Below are positions 41,958 through 50,660 of a stretch of DNA of 64,000 nucleotides, piece after piece (positions within the stretch are counted from its first letter, which is position 1; each line of letters starts with the position of its first letter). The DNA is from Actinomadura meyerae. Its GTDB lineage: Bacteria; Actinomycetota; Actinomycetes; Streptosporangiales; Streptosporangiaceae. Location of the stretch: assembly GCF_900188445.1 (NCBI RefSeq), contig NZ_FZOR01000027.1, positions 1 to 64,000 of the forward strand. Direction: 5' to 3'. Made by a program: the position numbers and the translations under genes. The notes under the pieces were generated by a model. The model had not been told where the DNA came from. It saw only the letters and a program-made list of their open reading frames with translations, and searched no databases.

Positions 41958-43066
41958 GCGGCCGCCCCCGCCTCGACGGGGATGCGCGCCGCCACCCGGA
42001 ACCCGCCCTCGGGGCACGGGCCGGCCGCGAACTCGCCGCGCAGCAGCGCGACCCGCTCCCGCATGCCCACCAGCCCGTACCCGGTGCCGACCACGCCGCC
42101 GCGCCCGCCGTCGGCCACCTCGACCGCCAGCTCGCCGTCGCGGTAGTCGATCGTCACCCGGCAGCGGTCGGTGCCCGCGTGCCGGACGACGTTCGTCACG
42201 GCCTCCTGGACGATCCGGTACGCGGACAGGTCGACCTCCGGCGGGAGCGGCCGCGGCACGCCCGTCCGGTGGATGTCGACCTCGACGCCGGCATCCGCGG
42301 TCGCCCGCGCCAGCCGGTCGAGGTCGGCCAGGCCGGGCGCGGGGCCGAGCGGCACGGGATCGTCCGCGCGGAGCGCGGTCAGCATCCGCCGCAGCCCGGC
42401 CAGGGTGTCGCGGCTGGTGGCCTCGATCGCGCCCAGCGCGTTGCGGGCCTCCGCAGGCTGCGTCTCGATCACCCGTCCGCCCACGCCCGCCTGGATCGCG
42501 ATGATCCCGATGCTGTGCGCGACCATGTCGTGCAGCTCCCGGGCGATCCGGAGCCGCTCCGCGGCGACGGCCTGCGCGGTCGCCCGCTCGCGCATCTCCT
42601 CCGCGTGCGCGCGCCGCACCCGGAGCGAGTTCCCCGTCATCCACACGACGGCCATCGCCAGGACGACGGTGAGGAGGAGCACCTCGTCCGGCACGAGGAA
42701 CCCGGCGACGGCCAGCACTTGCAGGACACCGGTGGCGGCCGCCACAGACCCCGAGTACCGGCGCGGCCGGGTCGCGGCGACGTAGCAGACGGCGAGATCG
42801 GTGAGCAGGATCAGCGCCCCCGCGACGGTTCCGTTCTCCGTCTCCACGAGGGCCAGGGTCCAGCCCAGGAACAGGAGCGCGAGGGCCGGGACGGGGTGGC
42901 GCCGAAGCAGCGCGGCGAGGAGGACCGTGCCACCGGCGCAGAGCAGGACGTCCACTTCCGGAGAGACGAGCTCCCCGGAGAAGACGACGAACAGGACGCC
43001 GGGATAGAGAGCGGCCCCCGCCCAGGCGAGAACCGCTCCGGCGAGACGGCGCACTTGGGCTGACAT
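41954..43066 (-). CDS. Sensor histidine kinase (HisKA_3/NarL-partner type)
   Basis: 370 residues. Five or six N-terminal membrane helices are followed by the HisKA_3 phosphoacceptor site IARELHDMVAHSIGIIAIQAG, and a C-terminal HATPase with the G-rich GTGYGLVGMRERV. This is the class of membrane kinases that partner LuxR-type regulators, and the partner gene overlaps it directly. The signal is unknown. ATG 43066 begins at the first helix. Confidence 0.9.
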   Translation of the reverse strand: MSAQVRRLAGAVLAWAGAALYPGVLFVVFSGELVSPEVDVLLCAGGTVLLAALLRRHPVPALALLFLGWTLALVETENGTVAGALILLTDLAVCYVAATRPRRYSGSVAAATGVLQVLAVAGFLVPDEVLLLTVVLAMAVVWMTGNSLRVRRAHAEEMRERATAQAVAAERLRIARELHDMVAHSIGIIAIQAGVGGRVIETQPAEARNALGAIEATSRDTLAGLRRMLTALRADDPVPLGPAPGLADLDRLARATADAGVEVDIHRTGVPRPLPPEVDLSAYRIVQEAVTNVVRHAGTDRCRVTIDYRDGELAVEVADGGRGGVVGTGYGLVGMRERVALLRGEFAAGPCPEGGFRVAARIPVEAGAAA

Positions 43067-43101
43067 GCGCCGATCGTAACCGGAGGCCGTTCTCCCGCAC
43101 A

Positions 43102-43131
43102 TTGGCCCGCGGGCGTAATCCCGCAGGCCAA
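43102..43131. promoter_or_regulatory. Inverted repeat between kinase and mannosyltransferase genes
   Basis: TTGGCC-C-GCGGG and CCCGC-A-GGCCAA form an 11-bp stem with one mismatch and a 6-base loop. It lies in the divergent gap, 36 bp upstream of the kinase start, and may be an operator or a cruciform. Confidence 0.35.
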
Positions 43132-43198
43132 CAGACCTTCCGCGAATGTGTGCGACGGCCCGATGCGCGGGACCCGGGGCCGCCGACACCGTTATCGC

Positions 43199-44377
43199 AT
43201 GAAACGCTGGATGGCACTTCTCCTGGCCGTCGAAGTCACAGCGATCGCGGTTTTCTCCGTCGTCTACGACTCACTGGACTTCCGCATCTACTGGCTGGGC
43301 GGGGACGCCATAAAAGAGGGAACCCGCCTCTATACCGAACAACTGGCCGACCACTGGTTCACCAACACCCCCTTCTTCGCCGCGCTCTTCACGCCGCTGT
43401 CCCTGCTCCCCCTCACCGCGGCCCGGGTGATCTGGCAGTTCGCGGCACTGGCGGCCTTCATCTGGGCGTGCCGAACCACGATGGAACTGACCGGACGCCG
43501 CGCGTCCCTGATCACCGTCGTCGCGGCCGGCCTCCTCCTGGAACCGGTCTACCACTCGTTCTTCCTGGGCCAGGTCAACCTTTTCCTGCTCGCCCTCGTC
43601 CTGGCCGACATGCACCGCGCCGCCCAGGGCCGCCCCGCCGGGATCGCCATCGGCATCGCGACCGCGATCAAACTGACCCCGGCCGTCTTCGTCGTCCTGC
43701 TCCTGCTGACGAGGCGCACGAAGGACGCCGTGACCGCCGCGGCGACCTTCGCCACCTGCACCCTGCTCGCCTATGCCATCGCCCCGGAAGCATCCCGCGT
43801 CTATTGGCTGGACACTTTCTACGACACGACCCGAGTGGGCGTCCCGTACATCAGCAACCAATCCCCCTACGGCACACTGAACCGGATACTGCGCGGGACG
43901 GCCGAAGTGGGCGACTGGTACACCGCCATTCCCCTGACCATCGGCGCGATCGGCCTAACGCTCGCCGTCCTCTGGGCGAGGCGGGGCGACTGGCTGGCGG
44001 CAACGGCGGTCACGGGCGCGACCGGCCTGCTGGTCTCTCCCATTTCCTGGGCGCACCACTGGGTGTGGATCGTCCCCGCCCTGGCGCTGCTCCTCAGGAA
44101 CGGCAACCGCAGAACCGCCGTGGCCGCCTACCTCCTTTTCGCGCTCTCGCCCCTCTGGTGGACGCCGCACAACGGCCATCCGCTGCAATACGGCTTCCAC
44201 ATCCTCCTGACGCCGGTCGCCAACTGCTACCTGCTGGCGGCCGTGGCCTTCCTGACCCACATGGCGATCCGCCTCAGGACCGCCCCGCCCACCCGTCATG
44301 GCGAACAGCGGCGTCCAGTGCCCGCCGCTGCCGCCAGCCGTGCCGTTCGAGATCCGGAACGGATCGCAGACGGCTGA
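43199..44377 (+). CDS. GT87 (DUF2029) polyprenol-phosphate mannosyltransferase-like protein
   Basis: 392 residues with about ten membrane helices; the N-terminal SLDFRIYWLGGDAIKEGTRLYT contains the acidic residues of the GT87/DUF2029 catalytic loop, and FLGQVNLFLLALVLADMH and PISWAHHWVWIVP are family landmarks. Members such as PimE transfer mannose from polyprenyl phosphate to lipoglycans on the periplasmic side. ATG 43199 is preferred; GTG/ATG at 43148 is possible. The last 104 bp overlap the convergent bluB gene. Confidence 0.83.
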   Translation: MKRWMALLLAVEVTAIAVFSVVYDSLDFRIYWLGGDAIKEGTRLYTEQLADHWFTNTPFFAALFTPLSLLPLTAARVIWQFAALAAFIWACRTTMELTGRRASLITVVAAGLLLEPVYHSFFLGQVNLFLLALVLADMHRAAQGRPAGIAIGIATAIKLTPAVFVVLLLLTRRTKDAVTAAATFATCTLLAYAIAPEASRVYWLDTFYDTTRVGVPYISNQSPYGTLNRILRGTAEVGDWYTAIPLTIGAIGLTLAVLWARRGDWLAATAVTGATGLLVSPISWAHHWVWIVPALALLLRNGNRRTAVAAYLLFALSPLWWTPHNGHPLQYGFHILLTPVANCYLLAAVAFLTHMAIRLRTAPPTRHGEQRRPVPAAAASRAVRDPERIADG

Positions 44378-44900
44378 CCGGCCCGAGGCACAGCCAGGCG
44401 ACCGGACGGACGTCCACCGGAATGCCGAGCAGCTCGCGCAGGAACGCCTCCTGGTAGAACGAAACCCACCCCACGCCGAGACCCTCCGCCGTGGCGGCCA
44501 GCCACAGGTTCTGAATGGCGAGGCAGACCGAGTACAGCCCCGCGTCCGCGATCGCGTGCCGTCCCAGAACCGCCGGGCCGCCACGCGCGGCGTCGTAGGT
44601 GACCACGACCGAAAGGGTCGACTCCAGCACCCCGTCGATCTTGATCCGCGCGAACCGCTCCGCCGCGTCCCCCCGAAGAGTGCGCGCGAAAACGTCCCGC
44701 TCGTCCTGGACGTGGTCGTGGAAGGCGCGCCGAAGCCGGGCGTCCCGCACCAGGATGAAATCCCAGGGCTGCGACAGCCCCACACTCGGCGCGGCATGCG
44801 CCGCCGCCAGCACACGCTCCAGCACGTCCGGCGGAATGGGCGCGCCGGTGAACTCGGCGCGGACATCGCGGCGGCGGTGGATGGCGTCGTAAAGCTCCAT
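44274..44900 (-). CDS. bluB: 5,6-dimethylbenzimidazole synthase BluB
   Basis: 208-residue flavin-dependent nitroreductase-fold protein. BluB signatures are ELYDAIHRRRDVRAEF at the N terminus, APSVGLSQPWDFILV, and AATAEGLGVGWVSFY. It fragments FMNH2 to make the lower ligand of vitamin B12. A cobalamin riboswitch occupies its leader, which confirms the B12 connection. ATG 44900. The 3' end overlaps the GT87 gene. Confidence 0.92.
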   Translation of the reverse strand: MELYDAIHRRRDVRAEFTGAPIPPDVLERVLAAAHAAPSVGLSQPWDFILVRDARLRRAFHDHVQDERDVFARTLRGDAAERFARIKIDGVLESTLSVVVTYDAARGGPAVLGRHAIADAGLYSVCLAIQNLWLAATAEGLGVGWVSFYQEAFLRELLGIPVDVRPVAWLCLGPVSRLRSVPDLERHGWRQRRALDAAVRHDGWAGRS

Positions 44901-44951
44901 GGGCAGGCTCCCGCTGCGTTCGGGCCGCCGCAACGGGCGGCCGCGTGGAGC

Positions 44952-45118
44952 GGGGCCGGTCTTCGGACTCCCGGATCGACGCCGAAACCGTCCGCCTTCC
45001 CAGCCTTCCGGCCAGTGGCCGCGCAAGCGCGCGTGGACGGCAGCTCCCCGGTCACCGCGGCGGGCCCGTGCCGGATTCACACCGGCTTCCCGATTCTCCC
45101 CACGAGGGGGCACCCCGC
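44952..45118 (-). promoter_or_regulatory. Cobalamin riboswitch upstream of bluB
   Basis: On the minus strand the conserved boxes appear in order: GGTGCCCCCTCGTGGGGAGA, GGGAAGCCGGTGTGAATCCG, the GGCCCGCCGCGGTGA region, GCCACTGG, GGGAAGGC and AGTCCGAAGACCGGCC. These are the hallmark elements of the AdoCbl/cobalamin riboswitch including the B12 box. It lies 50 bp before the bluB start and should reduce its expression when B12 is abundant. Confidence 0.88.
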
Positions 45119-45158
45119 ATCAGTTCATGCCGGCGGCGACTCTACCGCTCTAACGGAC

Positions 45159-45797
45159 TCAATCGCCGAAATCGCCCGCCGCCCCGTCCAGGGACAACCG
45201 CCCCGGCGGCGGATACGGCAGCGGCGGCCGCGATCCGGCGGAGAGCCCGTCCAGAACGAGTTCGAGGTAGCGGCGCCATGCCTGCGGCTCCTGGTCGAGC
45301 AGCGGCTCCGCCGTGTGCTGGATGCCGCTCAGCAGCAGGACGATATCGGTGCCGGTGACGTCCGCCCGCACGGCCCCCTGCCGCCGTGCGCGGTCGGTCA
45401 GCTCCTCCGCGACGTCGCGAAGCCGCTGGATCGCCTCCCGCACCTCCGCGCTCTGCAGCGACGGACGGCCGACGACCTCGCAGAACGCCCGGTCCCTGAC
45501 GAAGATCTCCACCCCGGCCGCCATGAACTCCCGCAGCGCCTGCCCCGGATCATCGGCCTCCAGCAGCGCGATCCCGGTGCCCTGCATCTCGTCCAGCATG
45601 CCGAGCATGATCGCCGCGAGCAGGTCGGCCTTGGACGAGAAGTGCCGGAAGACCGTCCCCTTGCCCACCCCGGCGCACTCCGCGATCTCGCCGATGGAGA
45701 CCTCGACGCCGCGCTCGGCGAACGTCCGGGCCGCGGCGTCCAGCAGCAGCCGCCGGTTGCGCACCGCGTCGCTGCGCGACGGGACGGTTCTGGACAT
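45159..45797 (-). CDS. TetR-family regulator of the adjacent SDR gene
   Basis: 212 residues from ATG 45797, chosen because GGAAGGAG lies upstream. The helix-turn-helix is VSIGEIAECAGVGKGTVFRHFSSKADLLAAIM. The ligand domain has the TetR_C-like layout of actinobacterial repressors of SDR or oxidoreductase genes. It is divergent from the SDR gene at 45912, with two palindromes between. Confidence 0.88.
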   Translation of the reverse strand: MSRTVPSRSDAVRNRRLLLDAAARTFAERGVEVSIGEIAECAGVGKGTVFRHFSSKADLLAAIMLGMLDEMQGTGIALLEADDPGQALREFMAAGVEIFVRDRAFCEVVGRPSLQSAEVREAIQRLRDVAEELTDRARRQGAVRADVTGTDIVLLLSGIQHTAEPLLDQEPQAWRRYLELVLDGLSAGSRPPLPYPPPGRLSLDGAAGDFGD

Positions 45798-45827
45798 GTG
45801 CCGCTCCTTCCTGACGCCCACCCTACC

Positions 45828-45886
45828 TAAGGTGACCGATCGGTCCGTTTAGCGCCTACACTAAGGTGACCGGCCGGTCCGCTTAG
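45828..45886. promoter_or_regulatory. Twin TetR operators
   Basis: Two near-identical 25-bp boxes (45828-45852 and 45862-45886) each contain a perfect 12-bp palindrome, GACCGATCGGTC and GACCGGCCGGTC, flanked by TAAGGT on the left and CTTAG or TTTAG on the right. They are 34 bp apart and fill the TetR/SDR divergent gap. Confidence 0.75.
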
Positions 45887-45911
45887 ATCGGCCACAAGGG
45901 AGGGACACGAC

Positions 45912-46649
45912 ATGAACGACACGCTCGCCGGCAAGGTCATCCTGGTCACCGGCGCGTCCTCGGGCATCGGCGAGGCGACCGCACTGGCCCTGTCGGCCGA
46001 GGGCGCGAAGCTGGCCGCCGGGGCCCGCCGCGCCGACCGCCTCGCGGCCCTGGCGGACAAGGCACCGGGCGAGGTCCTGCCCGTGGACCTGGACGTGACG
46101 GACCAGCGGTCGGTCCAGGCCGCGGTCGCGAAGACCGTGGACCGCTTCGGCGCCCTCGACGTCCTGGTGAACAACGCCGGTGTGATGCTCAACGGCCCGA
46201 TCGCGGACGCCGACACCACCGAGTGGACCCGCATGGTCGAGACGAACCTGCTCGGCTCGATGTACGCCGTCCACGCGGCCCTGCCGCACCTCCTGGAGAG
46301 CAAGGGCACCGTCCTGCAGGTCTCCTCGACGTCGGGACGGATCGCCTCCGCGGGCGGCGCCGTCTACGCCGCGACGAAGTTCGGCGTCAACGCCTTCTCC
46401 GAGGGGCTCCGGCAGGAGGTGACCGCCCAGGGCGTGCGCGTGGTGATCGTCGAACCGGGTTTCGTCTCCACGGAACTGACCGACCACCTCTCCCATCCGG
46501 CGAGCCGGGCGGCCGCACGGCAGTTGGCCGCGTCCATGCGCACCCTCCAGCCCGAGGACATAGCCAACGCCGTCGTGTACGCACTCACGCAGCCGCACCA
46601 CGTCGCGGTCAACGAAATCCTCATCCGCCCGACCGATCAGATGCAGTAA
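45912..46649 (+). CDS. SDR-family oxidoreductase under TetR control
   Basis: 245 residues. TGASSGIGEAT cofactor motif, NNAGV, catalytic Ser in QVSSTSGRIAS and YAATK. AGGGAGGGAC precedes ATG 45912. It is a classical SDR of unknown substrate, probably induced when the divergent TetR releases the twin operators. Confidence 0.88.
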   Translation: MNDTLAGKVILVTGASSGIGEATALALSAEGAKLAAGARRADRLAALADKAPGEVLPVDLDVTDQRSVQAAVAKTVDRFGALDVLVNNAGVMLNGPIADADTTEWTRMVETNLLGSMYAVHAALPHLLESKGTVLQVSSTSGRIASAGGAVYAATKFGVNAFSEGLRQEVTAQGVRVVIVEPGFVSTELTDHLSHPASRAAARQLAASMRTLQPEDIANAVVYALTQPHHVAVNEILIRPTDQMQ

Positions 46650-46734
46650 CCGCGAGGGCGCGTGTGCCGCCTCAGGAGCGCGCCTCCGCGTGAAAGGGGC
46701 GGCGGCGCCCATCCCGCCCCAGCGCGAGGAGGGC

Positions 46735-46979
46735 GGTGTCATAAGGCACTCGTGCGTACTCCAGGCGCCGAAGCCCCACCCGATCGGCAGACCATCAGCG
46801 CCGCCGCAGTTCTCGGTGTAGCGAAGCCAGAGTTCGGGGCCCCACGGCTGGACACAAGCCCGTGGCCATTCCTGAGACCGGCCCTCCAGCCCGAACCACA
46901 GGGCTCGCCGCGCCGAGAAGCGGCGTGGCCACGTGGCCTCTCGGCGGCGCGCCGGGGTGCCGACAAGGGAACAAGTCAC
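46735..46979 (-). other. Gap of about 395 bp with a possible degraded coding stretch
   Basis: Between the SDR gene and the kinase gene (46650-47045) there is no gene I can support. On the minus strand one frame at about 46979-46735 encodes protein-like sequence rich in Trp and Gly (for example VQPWGPELWLRYTENCGG) with a mixed third-base composition. It could be a decayed gene or chance. No repeat or hairpin of note. Confidence 0.2.
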
Positions 46980-47045
46980 TCATCCGAAGAGCCGGATTGC
47001 GCCAAAATGATCGTGCGTCGAAGGCGAACGAGTGAGGGGCAGCGG

Positions 47046-48659
47046 GTGGAAAGCGGCACGCTGATCGCGGGCAGGTACGAACTGGTCGAACGCCTGGGCC
47101 GGGGCGGGATGGGCGAGGTATGGGCGTCCCGCGACCGTGACCTGCACCGGGACGTGGCCGTGAAATTCCTCGCCGATGACACCGACGCGCCCCCGGATCT
47201 GCGCCACCGCTTCGAACGCGAGGCCGTGGCCGCCGCGCAGATCAATCACCCCAACGTCGTCGCCCTCTACGACCGGGGCGTCCATGACGGTCTGCGCTTC
47301 ATGGTGATGGAACGGGTGGAGGGCACCGCCCTCACCGAACACGTGCGCGGCGGGAAACCGATGGACGTGACGCGGGCCCTGGAGATCGCCCAGGAGATCT
47401 GCGCAGCCCTGGCCGCCGCGCACAAGGCGAAGGTCATCCATTACGACATCAAGCCGTCGAACGTCATGCTGACCGCCGACGGCCGCGTCAAGGTCGTCGA
47501 TTTCGGCATCGCCGGCTTCTCTCACACTCACACCTTCACCGTCGCCCCGACCACCGTCCTGTCACCTGCGGGCACGGCCTCGTACGGTGCGCCGGAGCAG
47601 TTCCTCGACCAGCGCGGCGACGAGCGCTCCGACCTCTACGCGCTGGGCGGCGTCCTGTTCGCACTGCTCGCCGGGGAGCCCCCGTTCACCGGCGCCAACG
47701 ACCTTTCCGTCATCCGCCGGAAACTGGACGGCGAAGCACCCCGGTTGAACGCCCTTCGCCCGGACGTCCCCGCGCCTCTCACAGACCTGGTGGCAGAACT
47801 CCTGCAACGCGACCCGGACAAGCGCCCGGCGAATGCGCAGGTCGTCCACGAACGCCTCCGGCAGGCGCGGACTGCCACCCTCCCGGACCGGACCGAGGAT
47901 CTGGTGAAGTCCGGTGCGCCGGAACCGGCGACGGTGCCCGCAGGGGCCACCACCCTGCAGGATCCGCCGAGCACCGCGGAACCTTTCGAAATGACCTGGA
48001 CGGGAGAAGAATTCCCGTCCACATACACGGAAGCAACGAGGAAGGACCCGCGCCCCCGCTGGATCGTCGTGGCCGTCCTCGCAGTCGCAACGCCGCTGAC
48101 CATGTGGCTGGGAGTGAACTTCGGAGACGACACGCCGGGCGACCCTCTGAAGTACGCGATGTTCCTTGCGCTCTACCCGGCACTCTTGGCCTGTTTGGTC
48201 GTCCCGTTGTACGCCATCTACCTCGCCGTCTACACCCGGGCTTGGCTCCGCCATTCTCGCGGACTGCCGCAGAGGCACCCGTGGTCGCTCCGCGTGGACT
48301 CGTACGGCATCACCACCGCGGACCCGCGATGCGCCACCCCCTCCACCGGGCCCGCCGGGCGGCGCACATTCCCCTGGAACGAGATCGAAACGGTCTCCCT
48401 CGAACGCACGGCGGCGGGCCGGTACCACCGGTGCAATGCACTGCGAGTCCGGTTCCACGGGACGCAACGCCAATTCAGCCGCTTCCGCCCGGCCGGATGG
48501 ATCGGCCTCGACGTGTCGATCCCCGAGTTGCAAAGAGGCCAGGACGAACGCCCACCCCTCTGCGTCCTCGGCCCCATGGACGAGCAGCGGCACCGGGCCC
48601 TGATCGAGGCCCTGGCCCGGCATGCCGGACCGCGCTGGAGCCCCCAGACCGGCCCGTGA
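47046..48659 (+). CDS. Serine/threonine protein kinase with C-terminal membrane and PH-like region
   Basis: 537 residues from GTG 47046; ATG 47007 is an alternative. Kinase domain: GRGGMGEVW glycine loop, Lys40 in VAVKFL, catalytic HYDIKPSN with Asp134 (His-Tyr-Asp in place of HRD), Asp152-Phe-Gly, and SYGAPEQF. After a linker come two membrane helices near residues 345-400, and then a soluble domain (SLRVDSYGITTAD ... FPWNEIETVSLE) that looks PH-like. PknB-like extracellular PASTA repeats are absent. Confidence 0.87.
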   Translation: MESGTLIAGRYELVERLGRGGMGEVWASRDRDLHRDVAVKFLADDTDAPPDLRHRFEREAVAAAQINHPNVVALYDRGVHDGLRFMVMERVEGTALTEHVRGGKPMDVTRALEIAQEICAALAAAHKAKVIHYDIKPSNVMLTADGRVKVVDFGIAGFSHTHTFTVAPTTVLSPAGTASYGAPEQFLDQRGDERSDLYALGGVLFALLAGEPPFTGANDLSVIRRKLDGEAPRLNALRPDVPAPLTDLVAELLQRDPDKRPANAQVVHERLRQARTATLPDRTEDLVKSGAPEPATVPAGATTLQDPPSTAEPFEMTWTGEEFPSTYTEATRKDPRPRWIVVAVLAVATPLTMWLGVNFGDDTPGDPLKYAMFLALYPALLACLVVPLYAIYLAVYTRAWLRHSRGLPQRHPWSLRVDSYGITTADPRCATPSTGPAGRRTFPWNEIETVSLERTAAGRYHRCNALRVRFHGTQRQFSRFRPAGWIGLDVSIPELQRGQDERPPLCVLGPMDEQRHRALIEALARHAGPRWSPQTGP

Positions 48660-48693
48660 TGCCCGCATGCCGCCGGCGCGTTAGCCTCCCCGC

Positions 48694-49146
48694 GTGAAAA
48701 CACAGGAATTGGGGGCCATCGTCGACGAACTGCTCGCTCGCTCCTTTCCCCGCGAGGAAGAGCATGACGGGGATCGGAGCAGCGGACCGAGCTACCACGT
48801 GCAGGTCCTCTGTGCCAGCCAGGACTTCTGGGAGGACCGCAGCGAGGAGATCGTCGAGGCGGCCGAGGCCGAGATCGAAGCCGCCCGCCAGGGGCTGACG
48901 GAGGTGCTGACGGCACGTTGGGGCAACCCGGAGCCGTTCGATCTGTGGCCGCTTGAGGAAGACCCGGCGCCGGAGCCGATCGACCAGCTGTCCATGCTCA
49001 GCACCAGGATGCACCTGTGGCGGCACGCGACACCGGACCGATGGGTGGCCCTCCTGGTCGGCCAGCAGGACGCGGAGTTCCCCATCGAACTGCTCGCGGC
49101 CGTCAGCGATGCGCCAATCCGTGCCCCCAAGAGCCCCCGCCCGTGA
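48694..49146 (+). CDS. Small acidic protein of unknown function
   Basis: 150 residues, start GTG 48694. Acidic and helical, with conserved-looking SYHVQVLCASQDFW, RWGNPEPFDLWPLEED and WVALLVGQQDAEFPIELLAAV. It follows the kinase gene by 34 bp in the same direction and may be its operon partner or substrate, but no family is recognised. Confidence 0.5.
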   Translation: MKTQELGAIVDELLARSFPREEEHDGDRSSGPSYHVQVLCASQDFWEDRSEEIVEAAEAEIEAARQGLTEVLTARWGNPEPFDLWPLEEDPAPEPIDQLSMLSTRMHLWRHATPDRWVALLVGQQDAEFPIELLAAVSDAPIRAPKSPRP

Positions 49147-49158
49147 GGGGCACGGTCA

Positions 49159-50427
49159 TCACGCCGCTTGGCTTGTTGGCGGTGGACGATTGGCCGGACT
49201 GATCGTCCACAGTGGCGGCCCCGTGGCCGGAGTAGCGCCAGGTGGGTGGAGGCGGTAGGTGTACCGGCCGTCCTGGGCTTTGGTGATGTGGAGTCGGTCG
49301 GGGTGGGTGTGTTTGTAGCGGTTGTGCCAGCCGCAGCACAGGGTGAGTTTGTCGATGTCGGTGGGGCTGTTGCCGAGGGCCCAGCCGTGGACGTGGTCGA
49401 CCTCGCACAGCGTCCCGGGCACCTCGCATCCCTGCACCGCGCACGTCGAGTACAGGGCCTCCAGGACCTGCCGTTGCGGCACGGTGGCGAACCGCACCCG
49501 GTGCCCGAGGTAGAGCGGCGTGTTCCCCTGACCGAGCAGCAGCGGCGACACTCCGGCGTTCAGGGCGATGCGGCGGGCTTGGGCTGCGGGGATGGAGGTG
49601 CCGTCGGTGAGGCGTGCGGGGGTGGTGCCGCCGGTGAGGGTGTCCAGGTCGCAGATGACGGTGACCTTGGTGGCCGTGTGCCCACCCGACAGCACACTCG
49701 TCAACGCCGCCGCGGTCCGCTCTGATAGGTCGCGCCGGTCGTCGGTCCCGGCGGGCTTGGCCAACGGTGCGAGGGTGCCGTCCCAAATCGCGGCGTCCTC
49801 GGCGTTCAACCAGCCCTTGACGTAGCGGCCACCGTCCAACGACCGGGTCGAGTCGATCCACGACCGCTCATACCCACGCTTCACGTCCTGCGGGGCTTGT
49901 TCGCGTCCGTCGCGTTCGGCGATGACGTCGCGGATCCGCTTACCGAACGAGGCCACCTTCCCCGCGGAGAAGCCCTTGTCGACCATGTCCAGCAGGGTCG
50001 TCTCGGCAGTGGCGCAATCATCATCGTCCAGGCGGGCGGTGGCCTCGGCGATCGTCGCGGCGTACCCGGCCGACAGGTCACCGGTGGTCCAACGCTCGGT
50101 GACCTCCGTCAGACGATGCCGCTGCCGCGCCAGGGTCAGCCGCTCCTTGGCGCGGGATTCGCGCATGCCCATGCGGGACCGCAGCCAGGACCGGGTGGAG
50201 GGGAAACCCCACCGCTGCACCTCCCGGGCCCCGTCCACCACACCGACGAACCCCGCCAGCGCAGCCTCCAGCAGATCAACGTCGGCGGCGAGTTCTTCGG
50301 CGAGTTCCAGGCAGGCGGTTGGGGAGTCGGGGGCGGTGCGAGAGGCGAGTGCTGCGGCGATCGTCGAGGCCGCGTGCACCAATTCCATGGTGGACGCGGC
50401 ATCGGGGTCGACCGCAATCAGACTCAT
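49159..50427 (-). CDS. DUF222/HNH endonuclease (13E12-repeat family)
   Basis: 422 residues. The N-terminal DUF222 domain (AALAGFVGVVDGAREVQRWG, RESRAKERLTLAR, SAGYAATIAEA) is followed by an HNH nuclease module with CEVDHVHGWALG and TLCCGWHNRYKH, whose paired Cys residues bind zinc. The family occurs in multiple copies in actinobacterial genomes (the mycobacterial 13E12 repeats), sometimes as phage attachment sites. ATG 50427 follows an AT-rich promoter region. It sits next to the nested palindrome. Confidence 0.85.
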   Translation of the reverse strand: MSLIAVDPDAASTMELVHAASTIAAALASRTAPDSPTACLELAEELAADVDLLEAALAGFVGVVDGAREVQRWGFPSTRSWLRSRMGMRESRAKERLTLARQRHRLTEVTERWTTGDLSAGYAATIAEATARLDDDDCATAETTLLDMVDKGFSAGKVASFGKRIRDVIAERDGREQAPQDVKRGYERSWIDSTRSLDGGRYVKGWLNAEDAAIWDGTLAPLAKPAGTDDRRDLSERTAAALTSVLSGGHTATKVTVICDLDTLTGGTTPARLTDGTSIPAAQARRIALNAGVSPLLLGQGNTPLYLGHRVRFATVPQRQVLEALYSTCAVQGCEVPGTLCEVDHVHGWALGNSPTDIDKLTLCCGWHNRYKHTHPDRLHITKAQDGRYTYRLHPPGATPATGPPLWTISPANRPPPTSQAA

Positions 50428-50572
50428 GTATCCATGATATCCGGCCGGATGCCGCTTCGTGCTCTTGAACTAGAATTCGACCATGATTCTTTTGTGGAAT
50501 TCTTGATCACCGTCGAGCGTTTCACAAATGCCTCATATCGGGCATTCGAATTATTGTGTCGTTCCTTTTTGG
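50428..50572. other. AT-rich gap upstream of the HNH gene
   Basis: About 145 bp with base composition far below the surrounding GC content, running from the HNH start to the left arm of the nested palindrome. Two EcoRI-like GAATTC sites are present. A plus-strand frame from 50448 reads MPLRALELEFDHDSFVEFL and continues open, but with no ribosome binding site it may be chance. Likely the HNH promoter. Confidence 0.3.
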
Positions 50573-50596
50573 GGTGGGGGCGGCGCGTCGGGCAGA

Positions 50597-50615
50597 GGGC
50601 AGGCGGAGCCTGCCC
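50597..50615. repeat. Side-arm hairpin with GGA triloop
   Basis: GGGCAGGC and GCCTGCCC form an 8-bp perfect stem around GGA. The outer arms CGTCGGGCAG (50586-50595) and CTGCCCGACG (50610-50619) allow an alternative 10-bp pairing, so two hairpin registers compete. Part of the left arm of the nested palindrome. Confidence 0.7.
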
Positions 50616-50652
50616 GACGAAAGCTGCACTCAGGGGCCGCAGAGGCTCCAAA

Positions 50653-50660
50653 GTCAAGGG
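50653..50660. repeat. Left target-site duplication of the IS4 element
   Basis: GTCAAGGG directly abuts the left inverted repeat; an identical copy abuts the right end at 52235-52242. The duplicated octamer is the inner end of the 15-bp stem arm, right beside the first hairpin. Confidence 0.85.
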
